Shown piece by piece: positions 44,601 to 52,634 of a DNA stretch of 64,000 nt. This stretch comes from Rhodocyclaceae bacterium. GTDB taxonomy: Bacteria > Pseudomonadota > Gammaproteobacteria > Burkholderiales > Rhodocyclaceae. The stretch is taken from the NCBI GenBank assembly GCA_016791105.1, contig JAEUNM010000110.1:62001-126000 (forward strand), read 5' to 3'. The stretch's first letter is position 1. The number at the start of each line of letters is the position of its first letter. Made by a program: the position numbers and the translations under genes. The notes beneath the pieces are model-generated. The model ran no database searches. It had not been told where the DNA came from and saw only the letters and a program-made list of their open reading frames with translations.

Positions 44601-47600
44601 TAACGAGCTGCGCACGATTGTTGAAATAGGCCCAGTCGCTGCTTTGCGCGGGATAACTATCGGCCATCGATCCGCTGCAGACCGGCACCTGTATGGTGGC
44701 GTTGCTCACCGTGGTGGCGGCGGAATTGCTGACCTGAAAGGTGCGCGAGGCGGTATCGATCGCGACGATGGTGGTGCTGAGCGTGCCGCCGCCTATGCCG
44801 GCGCCGGCAATCGTGATCGAATCGCCGATCTGGAATCCGGCCGTGGCGGCAACCGTCAGGCTGTTACTGGCCGCGTCTATGCTGCCGGTGGTGGTGGCGC
44901 CCTGTTGCGTGCAGTCCTTGGCGCCCATGGGGCGAATCGCAAAGGCGATGTTGCCGCCGTCGGCCTTGGCATCGGAGGCGCGCGTCTTGTTGAACACCTC
45001 GAGGCCGAAACGCACGCCATTGGTGATGCGGGTGAGGTCGGTCAGGGCGTCCTTGGCGATCTGCAGGCGCGACTTGCGCCCTATCGGGTGGTTGTTGGGG
45101 CCTTTCGGGCCGAATTTCCAGTTCAGGTAATTGACCGAATACATGTCGGCGGCAGCCACCGCCGACCAATCCACGCCGCTCGAACTGCTCGAGGTATAAG
45201 AATTGTTCGAACCCGAGTCCGGCGCCGCCTGGAACGCCCGATTGAAGTTGTTCGAGGCACGCAAATAAATGCCCGCAGCGTGGCCGGCCTGACAATCGTG
45301 ATTCAGATAGTCGTCGATCGACTGGCGCACATATACGGGATAGTCCGTCGTGCTGCCGCTCGATCCGCCGATACAGTTCTGCGCGCTCTGGTTATTGCAA
45401 CTGCGGTTGCAGTTTGCGCCGAAGCGGCTGGTGCAACTGACCGAGGTGTCGGAGCGATCCGTACAGGTGCTGTGGTAGGTGACGCCGTTGATCGTCGCGC
45501 CGCTGCCGCCGACCTGACAAGCCGTGGTCTGCCCGGTTGCGGAAAGTGGCGCCGTGGCCGGCAATGCCGAGGCGGTACTGATCGTGCCGGCGCAACTGGA
45601 GTCCGGGAATACTGTTCCCACCCCCTCGACTGTGACCCCGTTGCCCGTGAATCCGCAAGAATTGTTGTCTATGGTCGGGAAAGTGTTGATCCCCCCCGAA
45701 AATGTGCAGTCCGCTACCGACGCCAGCGATGGCGCGCTCGGGAAAAACGGCCCGGATCCGGAGGTGGTCGTGGAACTTCCGGTCTGGCTGCAACTGCCGC
45801 CGGTGCGGCGCGAATTGCCGGATGCGTCGGTATAGTTCGTTTCGCCGCTGCGCCCGCAAATGCGCGTGGTGATGGAACAACTGGCAGCCACCGCGCCCGT
45901 AGTATTTTCCACGGTACTCGAGACGTCGTAATAGGCGGGCGTTCCGGTGCTCAACCCGAATGCCGGTGTGCCATCGCGATTGCCCAGCCAGGCGCTGAAT
46001 ACCTCATTGCTGGGCGATCCACCGCCCGCCGCTGCGCTGGTATTGGGCGCATTGAGCAGCGTGTAGCCATAACTCGCGCGCCATAGGGCGAGCGCGCTGT
46101 CGTCGAGCGCGAGCACCCGGTCACGGTGGTTGTAGCCGCCGTGGTCGGCGCCGAGCGCCACCCAGGCTGAGCCGGCCGACCCGCCCTGCGTGCGTAAGGG
46201 CTGGCCGCGGTCACCGGTAGTTGACAGATTGGCGCTGTCGCGTGCCGGTGTGCTGGAGGTGGCTGGAAATGTGTTGTCGCCGGGGAAGCCGAGGTAGCCG
46301 GTGCGATAGGTGCCGGAGGTCAACACCGTGTTGCCGTTGCGGTTGGCGCCGGGATAGGCCGCCAGGTTAACCGTGTCCAGGCCCTGGAAGCGCTCCCAGC
46401 GCAGCCATTTTTGCCCCAGCAGGCGGCCCGAATTGCGCGCGTAACTGCTCGGTGCGAATACCGTGGAGGGCGCCAGGCCCTGCATGACTGTCGGCTGACC
46501 CGGGTCGGCCGTGGCCGATAACGCCGCAATCGAACATTGGTTGAAGCCGGTGAAGTCGTTGCTGTCGGACCACAGGATGCCGGCGCGGGTGAGCGCGCCG
46601 CCGCTGCCCGTGCCCAGCTCGCGCCGCCAGCCGCGCCAGCGATTGAACGAGGTGGAGCGCAGCCGGGCATCGCTTTCCGCGGTGCCGGCCGGCAACCAGT
46701 ACAGCCAGGACAAATCGTTGTAGTTGCGCCAGTTGTGGCGGGCGTTGAAATTTACGGAATTGCCGCCCACCGTGCTGCCCGGCGTGCTGCCGAGCGAACT
46801 GTCCAGACTATCCGAGCCGCGTGCATAGTCGCGCGCGGCGGTCCACATCGCGATGCGTTGTTCCGGCGTATTGCCGCCCCAATAGCCGGCCTTCGCGCTG
46901 GCCTGGGCGTTGCGCCGCATGGCATAGCGCGTGGTGCCGGGCAATGCGCTGCTCGACCCGGCCGGCGCTGTCGCGACGACATATTGAAAGCTGGTCGCGC
47001 TGGAGACGGCGCTCACGTCGAAGGTGCCGTCGTAGGCGGCATCGCTCACGTTATGGATGGATACGCTGTCGCCCACCGTCATGCCGTGCGCAACCGCGGT
47101 GGTCACGCTTATGGTTGTGTCGGCCGCGCTGATGGACGAGATCGGCAGGGTATCCAGAACGATGGATTCGCGCTGCGCATAGCGTGTGAAGCCGCTCGAT
47201 GCCGCGGTCGCGGGTGTGGATGCGGGGAGTGGCGCGACGACGTACTGGAACTGCGTCGAACTGGGCGTGGCCGTGACGTAAAAACTGCCATTCAGCGCCG
47301 CGCCGCTGAAATTGCGCAGCGAAACCAGCTCGCCGACGGCGAGCCCGTGCGCAGTCGCGGTGGTGATCGTGGCGGTTCCGGTAGCGCTGGAATAGGCTGC
47401 GTTGGTGACGGCCAGGGCCGCGTCTGCCACAAATTGGGTATTCGAACTGCCGTTGTAGATGAAGCTCAGATCGTTCCAGAGATATTCCACATGGGAGTCG
47501 TATTCGCCGGGGTATTCGCGCCAACCGTCGGCTGCATTCATGGAGTCCGAGGTGTCCAGCAGCATCAGGATCGCCGGCTCTGCGATCGCGCCATTGGCAG

Positions 47601-47715
47601 GCGTGGCGAGGTACACGTCGGTATCGCGCGCCACCGCCGGGCTTATGCAGCTCGCGTAAAGCACGGATAAGGCAGTGAGGCGCGCGACGGCGCGCTGGAC
47701 GCGGAGACGCATCAT
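41635..47715 (-). CDS. pilY1: PilY1-type pilus tip/biogenesis protein, complete, very large
   Basis: 2026 residues from the ATG at 47715, chosen because a signal peptide (about 1-29) follows; a GTG at 47757 is possible. The vWA-type MIDAS motif DTSDSMN is at 54-60. Two tandem repeats (about 90-205) of the HGL/HGM...V-S-x-x-N-x-S...F-Q-Y-V-V type are inserted in the vWA domain, and another Thr/Ser-rich insertion lies near residue 1000. A Cys-rich region (about 600-800) has more than ten cysteines. The C-terminal propeller has the calcium loop DANRDGVID near 1576 and G-L-R-R-G-G-R-A-W-Y-A-L-D-I. The family is usually about 1000-1700 residues, so this one is long. No minor pilins are adjacent. 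It is convergent with the EAL gene. Confidence 0.92.
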   Translation of the reverse strand: MMRLRVQRAVARLTALSVLYASCISPAVARDTDVYLATPANGAIAEPAILMLLDTSDSMNAADGWREYPGEYDSHVEYLWNDLSFIYNGSSNTQFVADAALAVTNAAYSSATGTATITTATAHGLAVGELVSLRNFSGAALNGSFYVTATPSSTQFQYVVAPLPASTPATAASSGFTRYAQRESIVLDTLPISSISAADTTISVTTAVAHGMTVGDSVSIHNVSDAAYDGTFDVSAVSSATSFQYVVATAPAGSSSALPGTTRYAMRRNAQASAKAGYWGGNTPEQRIAMWTAARDYARGSDSLDSSLGSTPGSTVGGNSVNFNARHNWRNYNDLSWLYWLPAGTAESDARLRSTSFNRWRGWRRELGTGSGGALTRAGILWSDSNDFTGFNQCSIAALSATADPGQPTVMQGLAPSTVFAPSSYARNSGRLLGQKWLRWERFQGLDTVNLAAYPGANRNGNTVLTSGTYRTGYLGFPGDNTFPATSSTPARDSANLSTTGDRGQPLRTQGGSAGSAWVALGADHGGYNHRDRVLALDDSALALWRASYGYTLLNAPNTSAAAGGGSPSNEVFSAWLGNRDGTPAFGLSTGTPAYYDVSSTVENTTGAVAASCSITTRICGRSGETNYTDASGNSRRTGGSCSQTGSSTTTSGSGPFFPSAPSLASVADCTFSGGINTFPTIDNNSCGFTGNGVTVEGVGTVFPDSSCAGTISTASALPATAPLSATGQTTACQVGGSGATINGVTYHSTCTDRSDTSVSCTSRFGANCNRSCNNQSAQNCIGGSSGSTTDYPVYVRQSIDDYLNHDCQAGHAAGIYLRASNNFNRAFQAAPDSGSNNSYTSSSSSGVDWSAVAAADMYSVNYLNWKFGPKGPNNHPIGRKSRLQIAKDALTDLTRITNGVRFGLEVFNKTRASDAKADGGNIAFAIRPMGAKDCTQQGATTTGSIDAASNSLTVAATAGFQIGDSITIAGAGIGGGTLSTTIVAIDTASRTFQVSNSAATTVSNATIQVPVCSGSMADSYPAQSSDWAYFNNRAQLVTALNTLTAASRTPLTESLYEAYLYFRGEAPRFGLNNGAALAGGSEADTRDTGAVANGVYQSPMLSNPTTATPASCQKNYVILITDGGPEDDHDADPSVTALSQDTGTGTRAVDGVQDTTADTDPDTSTHQFESSPAQPFGPPDLAGGGYIWLDELAYYMNKADMNTGVPNTQNVSTYTIGFGGANPAVLQNTANKGGGQNYVAEDSRSLAQALADAIAAIREWTPSIATPTVPASAYSRADSGEDIFMAFFAPTNAQAWSGTLKKFKFGHGATLCGTDPFNNDAVIDTCIIGQNVTSGSTVRNVEQFITDNVGNVQSVFNDQASSYWAAAPGLNDGGNPRKGGTGYRLLSGTLLPSTRHAYTFISAAASSADLTASSNAFSESNTAINAARLGNSGMSAGERASLINYTRGGNPTDPNCVDTDASTACNSWRDWPHAAIVHSAPRIVTYDSRPRSVAGMTACQGSVDASGNPDPSRDTAKQWIYYLTHDGMLHAVDTCSGDEQWVFVLEEALPQLKALMDNRAGAIIDGGDGPLTIVQIDANRDGVIDPSSGDKVWLYVGLRRGGRAWYALDISDAEHPALMWKVAPGVHCIAATCSATTEYDELGQTWSPLVPAKLTKLSTDSSTASYTLALFGGGGFDPNQDAITVTQADSMGRAVFVLNAATGSLIRKLADGMPAAGGGSLSGMDWSIPSEVRVINADLDGQGFSDRAYAGDTGGNVWRFDIASADPSLWTGKRLAALSDDYTLPGSAPNRKIFQAPTAVKISFYGQRYDAVFVGTGDVEHPLRTASSDALYMIKDFDVGSIAGASTAWRDGDFVSTASISTVAAFEAAVTPAQWAAKGGWKFPLRSGEKLTAAPTVFFNLLRFPTYKPDDQTANACQPPGLSRLYGLDASFGGLINNTGTGNTADPRTYAGFSGAGLIGSGTVIVNRSVSPSGTAATASGSESCATNPLQVTYLQGKGSGVPGVAGTVPLPCAVKSYWYRERTH

Positions 47716-48507
47716 GGCCGTTGCGAAATTTGGCTTTCCGATGAACAAGCGCGGCACGATGACAGCGCTACATGCTACAACTTACGGCAAAAGTTGGCTC
47801 GACTTAAGAAATTTCTCCGCCAATGCGTGATGCATTGATCGATTGCCTGCCGCGAGTTTTTTCGCGTCGCTTGTGCGCGCCGGACCGGGCGCTCGATCGC
47901 TCGGGTGATGATTATCTAAAAGGTTTCATTGTGGCAGCCATAAATCGACGGAAAGGCCCGCCACCTAATGAAATCTACACAAAGCCTGGGTGATTGATGG
48001 GTGTTTTGTGCTGCATTGCGGTGGCGCCGCTACGGCCGCCGCTCTTGGTGATTAATGAAGCAAGTTTTGGCTCTGCTCCAGGCTTTTGAGAGCGCAACTG
48101 CCGGGTTGTGGTTAGTCGCCCTGCCTGGCAATCGTGGGCGCAGAAAACTTGCTGCACCGGGCAGCCGGAAAGGCTGCGCTTGCAGGGCCGGGCAGCGTCG
48201 CGCCAAGCGCATCGCCACGCGCCTGCCGCCGTGCGCGGCATTCGTTCCGCCTCGCGCCGTAGCCATCGCCCGCGCGTGAAGCCGTGATCGTCCCGGCAAC
48301 GGCAGGCGCCTGCGCTGCCGCGCCTGCTGCGGACCGGCTGTATGCGGCGAGGCCGTCGCCGCACGCGTATGCGCCGCCGTGCCGCCTACGTATTGCCCGC
48401 AGTGTCTTAGGGGAAAGCGCGAATTTCGTTGCAGCGCGGCAGCTTTTATAGTGACGAAAGGCATTGCGCACAGGGGCGTGCGCCGGCCGGACTGCGGAGG
48501 GCGGCAA
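47716..48507. other. Gene-free gap between pilY1 and the two-component genes
   Basis: About 790 bases, lower in GC around 47760-47960. It contains a 17-base dyad CAATGC-GTGAT-GCATTG (47821-47837), 106 bases upstream of the pilY1 start, that could be an operator, and a hairpin GCAGCC-GGAAA-GGCTGC (48161-48177). A TATAGT element near 48446 may be the -10 of the response-regulator gene. No credible ORF. Confidence 0.5.
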
Positions 48508-49224
48508 ATGAACAAGCAAGTGCTCGTGATCGAGGACAACGAAGACATCGCCCGCCTCATCAAGCTGCAGTTGTCCGACCTCAACTGCAACGTGAAGCTG
48601 GTGTTCGACGGCACGCGCGGTGCCGAGGAAATCGCCGCCAAAACCTACGATCTGCTGATTCTGGACGTAATGTTGCCGGGCGTGGACGGCATGGAAATAT
48701 TGCGCCGCGTGCGGGCGCGGCCGGATTACATGCCGGTGCTCATGCTGACCGCAAAATCGAGCGAACTGGACCGCGTGCTGGGCCTGGAAATGGGCGCCGA
48801 CGACTACCTCACCAAGCCATTTTCGGTGCTCGAACTGTGTGCGCGGGTGAAAGCCATTTTTCGCCGAGTCACCGCCATGGGCAGCGCGCAGGCCAGCGAC
48901 AGCGCGCTGGTGCGGCGCGGGGAGCTTAGCCTGGACCCGGAACGGCGCGAGGTGCAGGTGGCCGGGCGCAGCGTAGATCTGACTGCCAAGGAATTCGACC
49001 TGCTGCTGTATTTCGCGCGCAGCCCCGGCCGCGTGCATACGCGCGAACAATTGCTGTCCCAGGTGTGGGGCTATAGCCATTCCGGCTATGAACATACCGT
49101 CAATTCGCACATCAACCGGCTGCGCGCAAAAATCGAGCGCAACCCGAACGAGCCCGAATATATCCAGACCGTGTGGGGCGTGGGCTACAAGTTCGCTGGC
49201 AGCGGCAAGGGCGAGGCGGCATGA
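48508..49224 (+). CDS. OmpR/PhoB-type response regulator
   Basis: 238 residues from ATG 48508 (GGAGGGCGG upstream). Receiver with D-N-E-D and phospho-acceptor Asp in L-I-L-D-V-M-L-P-G-V-D-G (about 53), T-A-K-S and T-K-P-F. C-terminal winged helix with LTAKEFDLLLYFARSPGRVH, R-E-Q-L-L-S-Q-V-W-G-Y and T-V-N-S-H-I-N-R-L-R-A-K-I-E, ending T-V-W-G-V-G-Y-K-F. It overlaps the kinase gene by 4 bases. The signal and target genes are unknown; a divergent target such as pilY1 is possible. Confidence 0.95.
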   Translation: MNKQVLVIEDNEDIARLIKLQLSDLNCNVKLVFDGTRGAEEIAAKTYDLLILDVMLPGVDGMEILRRVRARPDYMPVLMLTAKSSELDRVLGLEMGADDYLTKPFSVLELCARVKAIFRRVTAMGSAQASDSALVRRGELSLDPERREVQVAGRSVDLTAKEFDLLLYFARSPGRVHTREQLLSQVWGYSHSGYEHTVNSHINRLRAKIERNPNEPEYIQTVWGVGYKFAGSGKGEAA

Positions 49225-50309
49225 GCCGCAGCCTCTCGGCGCGCCTGGGGCTCATGCTCATGGGCCTGTTCGCGCTGCTGGCGGCGGTGCTGGTGGCAAC
49301 TTCGCAGCAAATGTTCGAGTTGCAACGCCTGCCGCATCTGGCAGCGGAACTGGCGCTGGGCAGCATTGCCTTCACGCTGGCCGCGGCGCTGCTGGTGTTC
49401 CACTTTTTCACGCGCCGGCTGCGCCAGCTCGAACAGGCGCTGGATCGCTTCGGCGTGGCCGATCTGATCGCGCCGGTGCGGCTTGCCTGGGCGCGCCCGG
49501 ACGGCGATGAAATCGACCGCCTGGCATTCAATTTCGGCGCCCTCACGCTGCGCATCGCGGAACAGTTGCGCATGCTCGAACGTACCGACCGCGAGCGCCG
49601 CGAATTGCTCGCCAACGTGTCGCATGACCTGCGCACCCCGCTCGCGTCCATGCAGGGCTATCTGGAAATGCTGTTGCTGCGCCATGGCAGCCTGCCGCCG
49701 GAAGAGGAGCGCAACTATCTGGAAGTTGCCGCCAAACATACGGAGCGTCTGGGCCGGCTGGTGAATGAGTTGTTCGAACTGACCAAACTGGAAGCCGATC
49801 GCGTGGAACTGCAGAAAGAGGTGTTTCCACTCGCCGAACTGGCGCAGGACGTGGCGCAGAAACTGAAGTTGCGCGCGCACACGCGCGGCGTCGAAATCGT
49901 CACCCATTTCGGTGCCGCGTCGCCATCGGTGACGGCGGACATAGGCATGGTAGAGAGGGTGCTGGAAAACCTCATCGACAACGCCGTGCGGCACACGCCC
50001 GAAGGCGGCAAGGTGAGCGTCGATCTGGCGGCCGTGGGCGAGCGCGTGGAAGTTTGCGTGGCCGATACCGGGCGCGGCATCGCGGCGTCGGATTTGCCTT
50101 ATGTGTTCGATCGCTATTACCGCGCCGATCGCACGGAAGGTGAAAAAGCCACCCACGCCGGACTGGGGCTGGCCATTACGCAACGCATCGTGGCGCTGCA
50201 CGGCGGAGCGATACGTGTCGAAAGCCGTATCGGCGAGGGCACGCGCTTTATTTTCGACCTGCCTGCTGCGCCGCGCTGGCCGGCCGCACGCGAGGCGGTC
50301 AGCTTTTGA
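49221..50309 (+). CDS. Sensor histidine kinase (OmpR partner)
   Basis: 362 residues from ATG 49221 (ATGA overlap). TM1 is about 9-28 and TM2 about 46-66, so the periplasmic loop is only about 15-20 residues and the kinase may sense membrane state or a partner protein. HAMP-like segment, then the H-box LLANVSHDLRTPLASMQGYL (His at about 138), N-box N-L-I-D-N-A-V-R-H-T, D-T-G-R-G-I and G-L-G-L-A-I-T motifs. All catalytic boxes are intact. Confidence 0.94.
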   Translation: MSRSLSARLGLMLMGLFALLAAVLVATSQQMFELQRLPHLAAELALGSIAFTLAAALLVFHFFTRRLRQLEQALDRFGVADLIAPVRLAWARPDGDEIDRLAFNFGALTLRIAEQLRMLERTDRERRELLANVSHDLRTPLASMQGYLEMLLLRHGSLPPEEERNYLEVAAKHTERLGRLVNELFELTKLEADRVELQKEVFPLAELAQDVAQKLKLRAHTRGVEIVTHFGAASPSVTADIGMVERVLENLIDNAVRHTPEGGKVSVDLAAVGERVEVCVADTGRGIAASDLPYVFDRYYRADRTEGEKATHAGLGLAITQRIVALHGGAIRVESRIGEGTRFIFDLPAAPRWPAAREAVSF

Positions 50310-50354
50310 TCGAGGCCGGTGCGCAGAAGCGCCGCGGACTTTGTGGGGGCGGAC

Positions 50355-51596
50355 ATGAAATTTCATACCAGTTTGGCAATGCCGTTCTTGCTGCCGGCAC
50401 TCGGGGTGGTGGGGGTGGCGGCGGCGGGACCGGCGCAAATCGCGCTGCTGCCGGCGGCGCTCGCGGCGCTCCTCGCCTGCGCCCTGGCCTATGCGGCGGT
50501 ACTGCACATCGTGCGGCGCGGGGTGGATAGGCCGCTGGCCGATCTGGCGGCCAGATTTGCGGCGCTGGACGAAGTGCCCGGCGCCTGGATGCCGGTCGGC
50601 GATGTGTTGCATGACCTCGCCCACCACGCGCAGCGCGCCGAACAGCGCCTGGCGCGCCAGACCGAACAACTGGCGCGCGCCGAATTCAAGCTGCGCGAGG
50701 CCGAATCCGCCATGCGCCTGGCCGAAGAGCGTTATGTGCAGGCGGTGCGCAGTGCCAACGACGGGCTGTGGGAATGGGATTTGCGCAATGACGAAATGTA
50801 TTTGTCGCCGCGCTGGAAAAGCATGCTGGGCTATTCCGAACTGGAACTGGCGGATACGCGCGCGGCCTGGCTCGCGCGCGTGCACCCCGTCGATGCCGAG
50901 CGGGTGCAGCAGGCGCTCAAGGCCCATCTGGAGGGCGCCATGCCGCGCTACGAATGCGAATATCGCGTACTGCACCGTGACGGGCAGCCGCGCTGGGTAC
51001 TATCGCGCGGCGCAGTGGTGCGGCACGCCAGCGGCACGCCCTACCGCATGCTGGGGCTGGATACCGACATTACGCGCCTGAAGCGCGTCGAATGCATACT
51101 CGACGCGGTGGTCGAGGGCACCAGCGGAACCTGGGGGCGCGACTTTTTCCGCGCCCTGGTGCGGCATTTTGCGCGTGCGCTGGAAGTGCCCTGCGCATTC
51201 ATCACCGAGTGTGCGGACTATCCGCCGACGCGCCTGCGCACCCTGGCAATCTGGTCCGAAGCCGGCGCGACGGACAATTTCGAATATGACCTGGCCGGTA
51301 CGCCGTGCGAAAACGTGGTGCTGGGGGCGCGCTCGTTTTTCTGCCCGGACGGAGTCGGCGCGCGTTTTCCGGCCGAAGCCGGCTATGAAGGCTATCTTGG
51401 CCTGCCGATTTTTTCCAGCGCGGGCGAGGTGATGGGCCACCTCGCGTTTCTGGATACCCGGCGCATGGACGATGCCATGCTGGTCGAATCCATCTATCGC
51501 ATATTCACGGCGCGCGCCGCCGCCGAACTCGAACGCCTGCAAGCCGTGGCGCAACTGGACCACCTGCGTACCGATTTTGCCGCCACAGCGCCTTAG
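50355..51596 (+). CDS. Membrane-anchored PAS-GAF sensor protein without output domain
   Basis: 413 residues from ATG 50355. Two hydrophobic segments (about 8-50) anchor the protein; a coiled coil (about 90-125) leads to a PAS_3-type domain (NDGLWEWDLRNDEMYLSPRW, W-K-S-M-L-G-Y, R-V-H-P-x-D) and a GAF-like domain (about 250-400, with GYLGLPIFSSAGEVMGHLAF). It ends in a short helix with no kinase, GGDEF, EAL or DNA-binding domain. Proteins with this N-terminal order normally continue into a GGDEF or kinase domain, so this could be a truncated sensor or a partner of the upstream kinase, 45 bases away. Confidence 0.8.
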   Translation: MKFHTSLAMPFLLPALGVVGVAAAGPAQIALLPAALAALLACALAYAAVLHIVRRGVDRPLADLAARFAALDEVPGAWMPVGDVLHDLAHHAQRAEQRLARQTEQLARAEFKLREAESAMRLAEERYVQAVRSANDGLWEWDLRNDEMYLSPRWKSMLGYSELELADTRAAWLARVHPVDAERVQQALKAHLEGAMPRYECEYRVLHRDGQPRWVLSRGAVVRHASGTPYRMLGLDTDITRLKRVECILDAVVEGTSGTWGRDFFRALVRHFARALEVPCAFITECADYPPTRLRTLAIWSEAGATDNFEYDLAGTPCENVVLGARSFFCPDGVGARFPAEAGYEGYLGLPIFSSAGEVMGHLAFLDTRRMDDAMLVESIYRIFTARAAAELERLQAVAQLDHLRTDFAATAP

Positions 51597-51692
51597 GCCG
51601 CGCGATGCGTTGCGCCCCGCCGCCGCAGCAGCCCTTGCGGCAGGCGTTTGTAGGATAATGCCGCACTTGGCAGTGCTCGCGGGAGACGGCGC

Positions 51693-52433
51693 ATGGGTGT
51701 GGTAGTCCTGGAACACGTAACCAAAACCTTCCTCATGGGCGGGCAGAAAGTGCATGCGGTACGCGACTTTTCGCTCGATATAGACCACGGCGTGTTTCTG
51801 GCGATTGCCGGGCCTTCGGGCAGCGGCAAATCCACCGTGCTCAACATGATAGGCTGCATAGACAACCCCTCCGAAGGGCGCATCCTGATCGATGGCGAGG
51901 ACGTGTCGAAAAAAACCGCGGATCAGCTCGCCGACCTGCGCGCGCGGCGCATCGGCTTCATCTTTCAGACCTTCAATCTGCTACCGGTACTGACCGCCTA
52001 CGAAAACGTCGAATATCCCCTGCTGCAATTGTCCGACGTGGGCCGGCGCGAACGCCGCGAGCGGGTGGAATACTTTCTGAACGTGGTGGGGCTGGCCCAG
52101 CGCAAGCACAACCGCCCCAACCAGATGTCCGGCGGCCAGCGCCAGCGCGTCGCCATCGCGCGTGCCCTGGCGGTGCAGCCCAGCATCGTGCTGGCGGACG
52201 AGCCCACCGCCAACCTGGACCACAAAACCGGCGACGCCATCCTGGAACTGATGCGCGAAATCAATCGCACCCTCAAAACCGCCTTCATCTTTTCGACCCA
52301 CGACAAGCGCGTCATGTCCATGGCCGATCGCCTCGTGCGCATCGAGGACGGCCGCATCGCCATCATCGGCGAGCAGGACACCAACGGCAAGTGGCACTTC
52401 CAGAACCTGCACGGGCATACCCGGCAGGATTGA
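51693..52433 (+). CDS. LolD/MacB-type ABC transporter ATPase
   Basis: 246 residues, GGGAGA 7 bases upstream of ATG 51693. Walker A IAGPSGSGKSTVLNMIG (about 34-50), Q-loop FIFQTFNLLPVLTAYENVEY, signature MSGGQRQRVAIARAL, Walker B IVLADEPTANLD and the H-loop S-T-H-D. This group drives lipoprotein sorting or MacB-type efflux and normally sits beside a FtsX/MacB-like permease. None is adjacent, so its permease must be encoded elsewhere. Confidence 0.9.
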   Translation: MGVVVLEHVTKTFLMGGQKVHAVRDFSLDIDHGVFLAIAGPSGSGKSTVLNMIGCIDNPSEGRILIDGEDVSKKTADQLADLRARRIGFIFQTFNLLPVLTAYENVEYPLLQLSDVGRRERRERVEYFLNVVGLAQRKHNRPNQMSGGQRQRVAIARALAVQPSIVLADEPTANLDHKTGDAILELMREINRTLKTAFIFSTHDKRVMSMADRLVRIEDGRIAIIGEQDTNGKWHFQNLHGHTRQD

Positions 52434-52500
52434 GCGCCGGCCTGCGCCGCCGTTTTTCCGCCGGCCTGGCTTAAGCCGGTAATCCGGACCGGGCTGGAGG

Positions 52501-52523
52501 CGCCGCCGGCACACCCGGCGGCG
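52501..52523 (+). terminator. Hairpin after the LolD-type gene
   Basis: A perfect 9-bp GC stem CGCCGCCGG/CCGGCGGCG with a 5-base loop starts 68 bases past the stop codon. It lacks a T-run and may act as an intrinsic roadblock or RNA-stabilising element. The rest of 52434-52634 shows only the ribosome site of the next gene. Confidence 0.45.
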
Positions 52524-52634
52524 TGGCATGCGTCACCGGCTGCGCATTTCGCATCGACTACCATCGCGCGCTTCGCGCCATCCCCACGGCATCGAGCCGG
52601 CGCGCGTCCGGCGCATTTCGAGGAGAACCCCAAC

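Noticed and set aside
42250..46086. Long plus-strand ORF (1278 codons) opposite pilY1
   Set aside because: It is antisense to an intact, well-recognised PilY1 gene; the translation is Arg/Ala/Gly-rich with no family motif and no ribosome site. Long antisense frames are expected at this GC content.
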